NCBI RefSeq assembly: GCF_014695725.1
Contig: NZ_JACJOU010000032.1
Location: forward strand, 82,320-146,319
DNA from: Microcoleus sp. FACHB-672
Lineage (GTDB): Bacteria > Cyanobacteriota > Cyanobacteriia > Cyanobacteriales > Oscillatoriaceae
Length of the DNA: 64,000 nt
Direction of reading: 5' to 3'
Below are positions 26,279 through 35,441 of this stretch, one piece after another. The stretch's first letter is position 1. The number at the start of each line of letters is the position of its first letter. Under the pieces are notes generated by a model, which did not search any database, was not told the DNA's origin, and saw only the letters and a list, made by a program, of their open reading frames with translations. A program made the position numbers and the translations under genes.

Positions 26279-27829
26279 ATGTTAAACTTGCATCAATTTT
26301 TAACTAAAATTATTAATGCAGTAAAGGTAAGCCTATTATTAATAGTATTTTTAGGAGTATCTTCACTGAATGTAGATGCTGTTTACGCACAAAACTTCAG
26401 TAATAATAATATAAATTTTCCTGAAATTCACTTTTTTTCTGAGAATGCTCAACTTAAATTTTCTGATAATGCTCTAATCAAATCAGATGCCCTTTTAAGA
26501 ATTGATAAAGGAATTGAAGCTCGTCTTTTTGAGTACCAAACAGATCAATCTAAAAACTTACCGCCCGATAGTCAACTTTTAAATGCTGGTTTAGAAAAAG
26601 CAAGTCAGAGTAAGTTTGAGGAAGCAATAACAATTTATACACAAGCTCTCCAATTTAATCCTAATTTTGCTAAAGTTTATGCTAGTCGAGCTTTTGCTCG
26701 GTCTCAGGTTGGAGAGTTAGAAAAAGCATTTCAAGATTATAATAAAGCTTTGGAAATTGATCCAAATTTAGTAGAAGCTTATATCGGACGCGGAAAGCTT
26801 TATTTTGGACAAGGTGAAAATCAAACGGCTTTTGAAGATTTCACTTCCGCGATTAGCATTAATAACAATTATTATAATGCTTATTTGAGTAGAGGTTCTG
26901 TATATTACGAAATGGGTAAATATGATGAAGCAATTAAAGATTTCTCTGAAGCTATTAGCTTGAATCCGCAATATTTAGATGCCTATATTCAACGAGGCTA
27001 TGCGAAATTTTACTTCAAAGATTATGAAGGGATAGTAGAAGATTATAATAAAGCAATTAAATTAGATATCAACAAACAAGAATATGTAGCTTACAATAAT
27101 AGAGGATTGGCTTTCTTTTCTTTAGAAAAAAACCAGGAAGCTTTGAAGGATCTGAACCAATGCTTGAAAATAAATCCTCGTTTTCCTGATGCCTATTATA
27201 ATCGAGGATTGGTTTTAGAAAGGTTAGGGAAATATAACGAAGCAGTTTCCTCTTATGATCAAGCTTTACAATACAAACCTGATGATTATAATTCATGGTA
27301 TATGCGAGGAAGTGCTTTAGTTAAATTAGAAAAATACGAAGAAGCATTTGTCTCCATTGCTAAAGCTTCACTATACAAACCGTTAGAAAAATACGAAGAA
27401 GAAGTTTCCTCCTTTGATCAAGCTTTACAATCCAAACCTGATGACTCTCAAGCGTGGATGGGGCGAGGAATGGCTTTAGCTGTTTTAGAAAAATACGAAG
27501 AAGCAGTTGACTCTTATGATCAGGCTTTACACTACCAACCTGATGATTATGAAGCGTGGGATCTTCGAGGAATGGCTTTAGCTGTTTTAGAAAAATACGA
27601 AGAAGCTGTCTCCTCTTACGATAAAGCGTTGCAGTATAAGCCTGATTACGATGAGGCATGGTATAATAAAGCCCGCATTTATGGATTGCAAGGAAACTTA
27701 TCATTAGCGGTGGAAAATTTGAAACAAGCCATTACACTCAATCCACTATACAAAGAGGACGCAAAGACTGATAAAGATTTTGATTCAATTCGAGAACAGC
27801 CTGAATTCCAAAACTTGCTTCAGTCTTAG
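26279..27829 (+). CDS. Exported TPR-repeat protein, AT-rich
   Basis: 516 aa. N-terminal hydrophobic signal (VSLLLIVFLGVSSLNVDAVYA), then about 100 residues of non-repeat sequence, then roughly 11 tetratricopeptide repeats (for example EEAVSSYDQALQYKPD). It should be a periplasmic or surface protein-binding scaffold. The gene is visibly more AT-rich than its neighbours, with codon use to match, and repeats in the second half are nearly identical at the DNA level (GAAAAATACGAAGAAG recurring), a sign of recent expansion. Around residues 361-369 one unit has lost its first helix (ASLYKPLEKYEEEV), a scar of unequal recombination. GAGGAG precedes the ATG. No catalytic domain seen. Confidence 0.88.
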   Translation: MLNLHQFLTKIINAVKVSLLLIVFLGVSSLNVDAVYAQNFSNNNINFPEIHFFSENAQLKFSDNALIKSDALLRIDKGIEARLFEYQTDQSKNLPPDSQLLNAGLEKASQSKFEEAITIYTQALQFNPNFAKVYASRAFARSQVGELEKAFQDYNKALEIDPNLVEAYIGRGKLYFGQGENQTAFEDFTSAISINNNYYNAYLSRGSVYYEMGKYDEAIKDFSEAISLNPQYLDAYIQRGYAKFYFKDYEGIVEDYNKAIKLDINKQEYVAYNNRGLAFFSLEKNQEALKDLNQCLKINPRFPDAYYNRGLVLERLGKYNEAVSSYDQALQYKPDDYNSWYMRGSALVKLEKYEEAFVSIAKASLYKPLEKYEEEVSSFDQALQSKPDDSQAWMGRGMALAVLEKYEEAVDSYDQALHYQPDDYEAWDLRGMALAVLEKYEEAVSSYDKALQYKPDYDEAWYNKARIYGLQGNLSLAVENLKQAITLNPLYKEDAKTDKDFDSIREQPEFQNLLQS

Positions 27830-27900
27830 GATTTTTTGAGAAGTTGGGGAGAGGAAATAGCAAAAAACTAAGCTTATACTTCCTCCCTACAATTCATTTC

Positions 27901-28803
27901 TCACCGACGAATCCAGCCATTAATCGTAAATCGACTGTCTGTAAACGCTTGGGAAGGACAACTCACCGGCAGCACTTCGTGCATATACCGGCTCAGGAAA
28001 AACACAATACTATTGTTGCGCGGTTCAATGGTTTTAAAAGACTCTGCTTTCACATAATAATTATTCTCAACTCTGCTGTCATAAATCACCAACTCGCCCC
28101 CAGAAAAAGGCTTGGGTTCCCGATAAAAATAGTAAACATAGGTGAGAAATCGGGTTGCCGTATCTGGACTGCCACTATCGTTATGAACTTTGTAAAAATT
28201 TCCATCATTGTGAGCGGTTAGCTGTGCCTCGATTTGCGAGACAGTAAATGCCGGCAGCGAGAGTTTGCTCAAGACATCAGGCAAAACTGTGTGAATTCGT
28301 TTAATAATCAGTTCAGAAAACTCAGGAAACGAGTGCAGCACCCAAGAACGCCGATAATCTGCCGCGCCGGTTGAGGTGCTTGTCGGCACAAATTCTGACT
28401 CTTTTTGGAAAACAAATTTGAGCAGTTTTTCCTGTTCTGCCGGCAGGATAAAGTTATCGAGCTGCACGCACTCAGACGGGATAAAATTTGAAGCAACCGG
28501 ACGCGCCGGCGGCACTTCTGGAGGAGCCGGCACCGGCGCTTTCTGCTGCACAAAAATGGGCGGTTCTGTGACAATCCCAACCAAATGATCGCTGGGAAAA
28601 CACAAAGCCGAATGCCCTTCATCTACGGGAATTTGAAACAATATTGCAGAAGCTTGATTCTGGGATCGGTTGACCAGAACTTTTAATAAACTTTCCAACA
28701 GGGGGGAGTCGGACTTAAGCCATAAAATATACTCGTGTCCGCCACTTAAAAGCAGTTTAACTTTGACATCCATAGACTCAGATCGCTGGTAATCAGATTC
28801 CAT
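27901..28803 (-). CDS. 2OG-Fe(II) oxygenase (prolyl-4-hydroxylase-like)
   Basis: 300 aa from the ATG at 28803; a TTG four codons upstream is possible. Residues about 110-300 are the 2-oxoglutarate/Fe(II) dioxygenase core with iron ligands His207 and Asp209 (KVHNDSG) and His275 (YMHEVLPV), and Arg291 (DSRFTING) for 2-oxoglutarate. The rest of the chain matches the PKHD/prolyl hydroxylase type (QLTAHNDGNFYKVHND; FSGGELVIYD). The first 80 residues form an extra module (VKVKLLLSGGHEYILWLK) I do not recognise, joined by a Pro-rich linker. Peptide hydroxylation is likely; the target is unknown. Convergent with the TPR gene. Confidence 0.87.
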   Translation of the reverse strand: MESDYQRSESMDVKVKLLLSGGHEYILWLKSDSPLLESLLKVLVNRSQNQASAILFQIPVDEGHSALCFPSDHLVGIVTEPPIFVQQKAPVPAPPEVPPARPVASNFIPSECVQLDNFILPAEQEKLLKFVFQKESEFVPTSTSTGAADYRRSWVLHSFPEFSELIIKRIHTVLPDVLSKLSLPAFTVSQIEAQLTAHNDGNFYKVHNDSGSPDTATRFLTYVYYFYREPKPFSGGELVIYDSRVENNYYVKAESFKTIEPRNNSIVFFLSRYMHEVLPVSCPSQAFTDSRFTINGWIRR

Positions 28804-28893
28804 AAAAGTTGTCAATGGTTAGTTTTCAGTGGTAAGGGCGAGTTGTGTAACTAGATTGTCTAGAGAAGTCAACTCGCCCCTACTGCTGATGAA

Positions 28894-30462
28894 TTAATGC
28901 AAAAAGTGACGCACCCCTGTAAACACCATCACCAAGCCTAATTCATTGGCAGCTTTGATAGAATCGCTGTCTCGCAAGCTGCCTCCAGGCTGGGCAATTG
29001 CCGAAATACCGGCAGCCGCTGCTGTGCGTACCGAATCATCAAAGGGGAAAAAGCCATCACTAGCCAGAACACCGCAGGTGGCTTTTTCACCGGCTTGTTC
29101 TAGGGCAATTTTAACCGAACCCACGCGATTCATCTGACCCGCACCCACACCCACTGTTGTGCGCTGGCGAGTTACGACAATTGCATTAGATTTGACGTGT
29201 TTGGAAATCTTCCAAGCAAAGAGCAGTTCGGCGAGTTGGTCTTGCGTCGGTTGCAAATCCGTCACAACTTGCCACTGTGAAGGGTCTTCTACCGCATCAT
29301 CAGAAGCCTGCACCAAAAACCCGCCCGCTATGGCTTTGAGAGTTTCCTGAGGGCCACTGTGCAAGTCTGGCAGCAGTAAAACTCGCACCTTAGACTTGGA
29401 TTTGAGAATTTCCTCTGCATCTGGATCGCAAGCCGGTGCCACCACGCATTCTAAAAAGGTCTGGGTGAGTGCAGTGGCGGTGCGGGCATCAATAGGCCGG
29501 TTCAGGGCGACAATACCGCCGAAAGCGGAGACAGAATCGGCACTAAATGCCTTCTCATACGCCTCGACTAAGCTGTTTCCCAACGCAACGCCGCAGGGAT
29601 TGGTGTGTTTGAGAATGGCAGCGGCTGGGTCACTTTCCGGGCCGGCAAATTCAGCAATGATGCGCCGTGCCGCTTCTAAATCGACTAAATTGTTGTAACT
29701 GAGTTCTTTTCCTTGAACTTTGACCGCAGATGCCCAGCCGGTTGGGTTGCTTCCCACTTGATACCAGGCTGCCGGCTGATGGGGATTTTCGCCATAGCGT
29801 AGGGGTTGCAACTGCCGGCCTGAAATTGAGAACTCTTGGGGTAGTGAAGATTTCTCCGCTTCTTCTTTGCTTTCCTGCTGTCCGGTTAAATAAGCGGAGA
29901 TAGCCCGGTCGTAGGCGGCTGTGTGTTCAAAGGCTTTCAGTGCACATTTTTGTCTAAATGTCAAAGAAGCTTCGGAATTATTCTGCCGCAATTCTTGCAA
30001 GTATTCGTTATATTGAGCCGGATCGCACAGAACCGTCAGATAGTTAAAATTTTTCGCAGAGGCTCGTAGCAGAGTTGGGCCACCAATATCGATTTGCTCG
30101 ATTGCTTCTGGCAAGGTGACACCGGCTTTGGCAATTGTTTGCTCGAAGGGGTAAAGATTGACGACAACCAAATCGATTGCTCTGATATCGTTCGCTTGCA
30201 GATCGGCGATATCTTCGGGGAAGTCCCGACGTGCGAGAATGCCGCCGTGAATTCGCGGGTGCAGTGTTTTGACGCGTCCCCCTAAAATTTCAGGGGAGCC
30301 GGTGTAGTCAGAAACTTTCGTAACCGGCACTCCAGCGTTTTTAAGGGCAACTGCCGTCCCGCCACTGCTGATCAGGTCAAATTGAAATTCTTCTACCAAG
30401 CAGCGGGCGAGATCGATTAAGCCGGTTTTATCAGATGTACTCAGCAGTGCTAGACGTGCCAT
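28894..30462 (-). CDS. purH: Bifunctional AICAR transformylase / IMP cyclohydrolase
   Basis: 522 aa, normal length. The N-terminal MGS-like domain (ALLSTSDKTGLIDLA, HPRIHGGIL) is IMP cyclohydrolase. The C-terminal domain, with ILKHTNPCGVALG and the terminal MVFTGVRHFLH, is the formyltransferase. Together they do the last two steps of de novo purine synthesis, AICAR to FAICAR to IMP, using 10-formyl-tetrahydrofolate. It is monocistronic. Upstream lies a 268-bp gap to the GH57 gene, whose 3' end points toward it. Confidence 0.97.
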   Translation of the reverse strand: MARLALLSTSDKTGLIDLARCLVEEFQFDLISSGGTAVALKNAGVPVTKVSDYTGSPEILGGRVKTLHPRIHGGILARRDFPEDIADLQANDIRAIDLVVVNLYPFEQTIAKAGVTLPEAIEQIDIGGPTLLRASAKNFNYLTVLCDPAQYNEYLQELRQNNSEASLTFRQKCALKAFEHTAAYDRAISAYLTGQQESKEEAEKSSLPQEFSISGRQLQPLRYGENPHQPAAWYQVGSNPTGWASAVKVQGKELSYNNLVDLEAARRIIAEFAGPESDPAAAILKHTNPCGVALGNSLVEAYEKAFSADSVSAFGGIVALNRPIDARTATALTQTFLECVVAPACDPDAEEILKSKSKVRVLLLPDLHSGPQETLKAIAGGFLVQASDDAVEDPSQWQVVTDLQPTQDQLAELLFAWKISKHVKSNAIVVTRQRTTVGVGAGQMNRVGSVKIALEQAGEKATCGVLASDGFFPFDDSVRTAAAAGISAIAQPGGSLRDSDSIKAANELGLVMVFTGVRHFLH

Positions 30463-30730
30463 CGTTGAGAATCCTTTGAAAAATCAGTGAGCAACCATGC
30501 CTTTCTAAGAATAGATCCAAGCTTGTTGGTTGTGTTAAAGCTTGTCCTTGCTTTAGTTGCTCACTGCCACTGCTGTCGGCAGCCCGTAGATTCTCTGAGC
30601 CGGCAGGTTAAGCGGGCACTCTATCAAACCCTAAATTTTTCTATTACACCCGATTTAGGATCGCTGTATAGATAAAGCGTTGAGAATTGAGAGCTAAAAA
30701 ATTTCTCAATTCTCAATTTTCCCGGCTATT

Positions 30731-33436
30731 TTAGGACAGTCGGCTCAATTGGGTACTCACATCCACAACTAACATTTGACCCAACTGCAGCAGCCGGCGC
30801 AGTTGCCCAAGGTCAGTTATCTGTTCTGTTTGCAGCCAGTTGAAGTACAATTCCTGCGCCCGATCAATCTCTAAACCGAGATTCAATTGCCGGCCTAGTG
30901 CAATGATGCGCTCAATGCGTTGAAAATCCGCCTCAAATGTTGCACTCGCCCCATTTTGCAGCAACTCCCACAAAGAGCGCAACACTAGCTGCTCCAAAGT
31001 TTGCTTAACTTCCGGCAGATTTAACCGGCAGCGCAGGTGGTTTGCTTCCGTGGCGATTGCCTCTAGTTCTGCTAAATGACTCAGCCCCAGATGCCCCTCA
31101 TTGCTTGACCCATCGCTAATTTCATGGTAAAGAGCCTTAGCTTCTGTGAGGCAGCGATGGCCCAAAGCAATCTCTGCAGCCACCTGCAACTCTTGGGGAA
31201 CCGGCAGTTCATCCCGGTGGAAGCCCATCATCACGCCATAATTATCCCGGTAAACCTGGGTATAGAGCTGGTCTAGCCGCATCAGGGTTTCCTGACTTAG
31301 CAGGCGCATAATCCGGTGCCGTTCCTCGGCAAACAAGTCCCGCAGGCTAAAAGACTTACCATCAAAATACTGGTTCATCCCCAGAATCACATGAGCTGCA
31401 CTTGCTTCTTGCAGTGCACCAAATAGTTGCTCCTTCATCTGAGTGTAAGCCCGCCGGCCCGCGAACGGCTGTATGCAGCAGTGGAAATCCCAGCCGCCCA
31501 AGTGTAATACCGCAAACACCAGTTGCACACTTTCCTGGGTAATCTCTGAAATTAGCTGCAACTGACCGACTGCAAGTGTCAGCGATCCCATACGCTGCAA
31601 TTGGTAATCTTGCTGATGCGTGGTGTAGCAATAAACCCGGTGGTGTTGGGGATAGGCGGTAAATAACCCGCTGATGGCGTAGTGCGCCGCCACTTGTTCC
31701 AAACTAATTTGGGCAGTCAGAACTAAATGCCGGTAGATAGCCGCGCCATCTTTAAAAAATTCAACGTTACTGGGCGCAAAAGCCAGCATTTCGACAAACT
31801 GCTGTTCTAATTGCACACCGGCAATATCGCCGGCAAGTTCAATCGCACGGGCGGCATAGCGAAGAATCTGCACGCCTTCTGGACGGGATAGTTCTTCAAA
31901 AAACCAACCGCAACTGGTATACATCAACAGCGTGTGGCGCTGCATTTCCAATAGTCGCAGGGCGTCCACTTGTTCTGCCGGCGCAAGTGGGTGGGAATGG
32001 TGACGCGCTAGGAACCGCTCAACATTTTCCAAGCTGCGATCCCGAATCACTTGAATATACTCATCCCGCGCTAGCCAGGGATCGCGGAAGAACCGGCGAC
32101 CGGCTTCTTCATAAACCTCAGAAAGCCGATCTCGTAGCCAATCTAGCGCCACGCGCAACGGACGACGCCATTTTTGATTCCACAACCCGCCGCCGCCGCA
32201 ACCGCAGTCATCCTCCCACCGGCTAACACCGTGAGAGCAACTCCATGCGGTCACTGGCTTGAGTTCCACTTCCCAAGCCGGGGAGTTCAGGCTGAGGTAA
32301 TGCGCGAAGTTTGTCACCGTCCAACTACGCCGGGGAAATTCCTCAATGAAGGCGTAGGCGAGGCATTTTTCAGTTCCTCCCTTGTGGTGGCCAAAGGTTT
32401 CGCCATCGGTGGCCACAGAAATCAGCTGACTAGGCCGGTGATCCCCATGTATCGCTTGGCCTAGGCGGGCGGCTAAGTGATGGGAATTACTGAGGACATC
32501 ATTAAACCCCATATCCCGCGAGATCGGCCCATCGTAGAAAAAGATATCGATGTAGGGGGTAGAGTCCGTAGTTTGGGTATCTAGGGATTCAGCGCCGTTC
32601 TCACTGCCGGCAGATACACTGCTTGGTTTCAAATAACAGCGATAGGGACGAGTGGGATCAATTTGACCACCGCCAACCTCGTGCCATTGCGTCACCGGCT
32701 GTTCATCTTTGGGGATCGTCCGGCAGCGTTGTGCTTGAGAAGGTGCCAGAACAATAAATTTGATCCCCTCAGCAATTAAGACTTCTAAAGTGGCATAATC
32801 AACCGCCGTTTCAGCCAGCCACATTCCTTCGGGATCACGGCCAAATCGGGATCGGAAGTCTTCTTTACCCCAGCGAATTTGGGTGTATTTATCCCGTTCA
32901 TTTGCCAAAGGCATAATGATGTGGTTATAAACTTGAGCAATCGCATTGCCATGACCATTTAAACGTTCGCTGCTTTTGCGATCAGCTTCTAAAATGCGCT
33001 GATAAACTTCTGCGTCATGGCGTTCTAGCCACGTCATCAAGGTTGGGCCGATGTTAAAGCTCAAATACTCGTAGTTATTAACGATCCCCACGATTTCGCC
33101 CCGGTCATTCAAGATGCGCGCAAAGGCATTGGGACGGTAGCATTCGTGGTGAATTCGTTCGTTCCAGTCGTGGAAAGGTGCCGCACCGGCTTGCAGTTCA
33201 ATCGCGTCTAAGTAAGGATTTTCCCGGGGTGGCTGATAGAAATGACCGTGAACCGTGACGTAAACACCTGTCGCCGTTTGTTGGGGATCGTTCTCTGGTG
33301 CGTCATTGTGCGTTACCAGTTGGTTCAGTTCAGCAACAGTGGCGGATAAACTACTGGTTGCTGCTTCTTGCTCACTCAACGAATTGACTGAAGCAGCAGC
33401 GCGTCCCAAAGACGCAGCCTCAGAAGGAGAAGCCAT
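30731..33436 (-). CDS. GH57-family glycoside hydrolase with DUF3536
   Basis: 901 aa. Opens with about 50 low-complexity residues, then the GH57 domain: HGHFYQPPRENPYLD, HHECYRPNAFARIL, and GMWLAETAVD with the likely nucleophile Glu. Further conserved is ATDGETFGHH, with the likely acid Asp. The second half, from about residue 420, is the DUF3536 helical region. GH57 enzymes act on alpha-1,4/1,6 glucans, so a role in glycogen turnover is likely but the exact activity of the DUF3536 group is not established. Cytosolic, no signal peptide. Confidence 0.9.
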   Translation of the reverse strand: MASPSEAASLGRAAASVNSLSEQEAATSSLSATVAELNQLVTHNDAPENDPQQTATGVYVTVHGHFYQPPRENPYLDAIELQAGAAPFHDWNERIHHECYRPNAFARILNDRGEIVGIVNNYEYLSFNIGPTLMTWLERHDAEVYQRILEADRKSSERLNGHGNAIAQVYNHIIMPLANERDKYTQIRWGKEDFRSRFGRDPEGMWLAETAVDYATLEVLIAEGIKFIVLAPSQAQRCRTIPKDEQPVTQWHEVGGGQIDPTRPYRCYLKPSSVSAGSENGAESLDTQTTDSTPYIDIFFYDGPISRDMGFNDVLSNSHHLAARLGQAIHGDHRPSQLISVATDGETFGHHKGGTEKCLAYAFIEEFPRRSWTVTNFAHYLSLNSPAWEVELKPVTAWSCSHGVSRWEDDCGCGGGGLWNQKWRRPLRVALDWLRDRLSEVYEEAGRRFFRDPWLARDEYIQVIRDRSLENVERFLARHHSHPLAPAEQVDALRLLEMQRHTLLMYTSCGWFFEELSRPEGVQILRYAARAIELAGDIAGVQLEQQFVEMLAFAPSNVEFFKDGAAIYRHLVLTAQISLEQVAAHYAISGLFTAYPQHHRVYCYTTHQQDYQLQRMGSLTLAVGQLQLISEITQESVQLVFAVLHLGGWDFHCCIQPFAGRRAYTQMKEQLFGALQEASAAHVILGMNQYFDGKSFSLRDLFAEERHRIMRLLSQETLMRLDQLYTQVYRDNYGVMMGFHRDELPVPQELQVAAEIALGHRCLTEAKALYHEISDGSSNEGHLGLSHLAELEAIATEANHLRCRLNLPEVKQTLEQLVLRSLWELLQNGASATFEADFQRIERIIALGRQLNLGLEIDRAQELYFNWLQTEQITDLGQLRRLLQLGQMLVVDVSTQLSRLS

Positions 33437-34140
33437 GCCATTACACCTAATTTAAAGGACAAAAATTGCCGCACAACTCATACAGACAGACTGCTTAACT
33501 GCAGCTTTAGCTCAATCTGAACTGACTGGAGTTGGGGATCGAAAGGATTTGTGGAATTTACAACAAGTTGACGGGGTAGAAAGCCTCAGATAGTAGATAT
33601 CTGGGTCGTTTGTGCCATTTGAGAAGCGGATAAATTTCTCCAGAGTTAATGGCGAAAAGTGCCAGGAAGCGCTGCTGATACAACAGCCCAAAACGCTTTA
33701 TTTTCGATTGAACCTTCTCGCCGATTTTATTGAAAAAAAAGATAAATGCTTCATCATGAGATTTTAGCACTCTATTGTTGTTAGCCTGGTTTTGTTAAAA
33801 ATATCCATATTTCCTTAAGAAGATTTATGTTTTGTTAAGAAAATGCTCAATTTTATTCACTTTGGCTGATTGCAATCGCTGGAAATTGTGTTCTAAGAAG
33901 CTGAAACGCTTTCCTATCATGGCTTTTACAAATCTATCCCCTTGTCCACAGCCCCGACCACTCTTTAATTAACCCAACACTGGGAACTCACCACTCACCA
34001 CTGAGGACTCAGGACTCAGGACTCAGGACTCACCAAGCCACTGCAATAGCCACTATCCTAGAGTCTGATTGCCACGATTCAGAATGAAACCAATCGTCAT
34101 CAACTGCTGACATAGCATACTGAAAACCTGTTTGACTTAA
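33437..34140. other. Long gap between divergent genes
   Basis: 704 bp between the divergent GH57 and cax genes. It holds the heptamer repeat at 33984-34032 and AT-rich probable promoter sequence near 33770-33850. A short frame on the minus strand (33558-33770) lacks coding signals. No RNA gene recognised. Confidence 0.45.
33984..34032. repeat. Heptamer tandem repeat (STRR), unit GGACTCA
   Basis: Seven heptamers: GAACTCA, CCACTCA, CCACTGA, then four exact GGACTCA units. Typical cyanobacterial STRR, in the leader region of the Ca2+/H+ antiporter gene. Confidence 0.92.
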
Positions 34141-35259
34141 ATGCTCAACACAAAAAATGTCTTATCAGCCTTGTTGCTGTTTGTCCCGATTTCCATTGCC
34201 GCCCATTTCCTAGACTGGGGATCGTCCGCTATCTTCATAACCTCTGCGCTGGCGATCATCCCCCTCGCTGCGTGGATGGGGACTGCCACTGAAGAAATTG
34301 CTGTTGTTCTTGGCCCCACTTTGGGCGGTCTGTTAAACGCTACTTTTGGCAATGCCACTGAATTGATTATTGGCATTATCGCCCTCAACGCCGGATTGAT
34401 CGATGTTGTCAAAGCCAGTATCACCGGCTCGATTATGGGCAACTTACTCCTGGTAATGGGCCTTTCCATGCTGTTGGGTGGCCTGCGTTTTAAAGAGCAG
34501 ACGTTTCAACCAATTGTGGCCCGCTCCAACGCCTCTGCGATGAATTTGGCTGTGATTGCCATGCTGCTGCCAACCGCGATGGGTGCCACAGTTCCCGGCA
34601 TCCCGGAAGTGACGCTTCAGCGTCTCTCTGTCGCCGTCGCTGTGGTGCTAATTTTGGTCTATGGGCTAACGCTGCTGTTTTCGATGAAAACTCACACCTA
34701 TCTCTATGATGTGGGTTTGGCAGAAATGGACCCGGCAGATTTAGCGGATGCCAACCTAGCACCCGATGACAGTGAAGGAGAGGTGAACCTGCCGCTTTGG
34801 ATCGGGGTACTCTTAGCCGCTACCCTAGTCGTTGCGGTTGAGTCTGAATTGTTGGTTGAGTCCCTCGAAGAAGCAACTTCCGCGCTAGGACTGACGGCAC
34901 TGTTTACCGGCGTTATCCTGGTTCCGATTATTGGCAATGCTGCCGAACACGCCACAGCCGTTACGGTGGCGATGAAAAATAAAATGGATCTGTCTGTCTC
35001 TGTGGCAGTGGGATCAAGTTTGCAAATTGCCTTGTTTGTTGCGCCGGTGTTGGTGTTAGCCGGCTGGATATTTGGCCAACCGATGGATCTGTACTTCAAA
35101 CCGTTTGAACTGGTGGCAGTGGCAGTGGCAGTGTTAATTGCTAACTCGGTGAGTTCCGATGGCCGATCTGATTGGCTGGAAGGCACCCTGTTGCTAGCCG
35201 CTTATGCAGTTTTGGGACTTGCGTTCTATTTCCATCCGGTCATTGAAGGAATCGGTTAA
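34141..35259 (+). CDS. cax: Ca2+/H+ antiporter (CAX family)
   Basis: 372 aa with about eleven transmembrane segments. It has the two inverted halves of the CaCA superfamily. The signature c-1 repeat is FGNATELIIGIIALNAG and the c-2 repeat GNAAEHATAVTVAMKNK, carrying the acidic residues that bind Ca2+. An acidic loop of about 20 residues (EMDPADLADANL) between the halves is typical. It expels Ca2+ in exchange for protons across the plasma membrane and aids salt tolerance. No signal peptide. A strong hairpin follows the stop. Confidence 0.95.
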   Translation: MLNTKNVLSALLLFVPISIAAHFLDWGSSAIFITSALAIIPLAAWMGTATEEIAVVLGPTLGGLLNATFGNATELIIGIIALNAGLIDVVKASITGSIMGNLLLVMGLSMLLGGLRFKEQTFQPIVARSNASAMNLAVIAMLLPTAMGATVPGIPEVTLQRLSVAVAVVLILVYGLTLLFSMKTHTYLYDVGLAEMDPADLADANLAPDDSEGEVNLPLWIGVLLAATLVVAVESELLVESLEEATSALGLTALFTGVILVPIIGNAAEHATAVTVAMKNKMDLSVSVAVGSSLQIALFVAPVLVLAGWIFGQPMDLYFKPFELVAVAVAVLIANSVSSDGRSDWLEGTLLLAAYAVLGLAFYFHPVIEGIG

Positions 35260-35270
35260 GCTAAGGTTCT

Positions 35271-35330
35271 AGATCCCCCGAACTGCTGTGATTAATCAGG
35301 TGAAGGGGGATCTGCGGGGTGGTTTTTTTT
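35271..35330 (+). terminator. Terminator hairpin after cax
   Basis: 9-bp perfect stem AGATCCCCC (35271-35279) / GGGGGATCT (35305-35313) with a 25-base loop, followed nine bases later by a run of eight T (35323-35330). Confidence 0.7.
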
Positions 35331-35441
35331 CAGAAAGCCGGCAACCCAATTTCACCGGCTTTTTTGAAAGCAACCGCACCAAAGAATCAAGACTTTGCCA
35401 GAGCCTTTCAATGTCAAAAAATAGATATTCCCCTGGCATCT

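Noticed and set aside
33558..33770. 70-codon minus-strand frame upstream of the GH57 gene
   Set aside because: No ribosome site, AT-driven composition, and likely part of the promoter gap.
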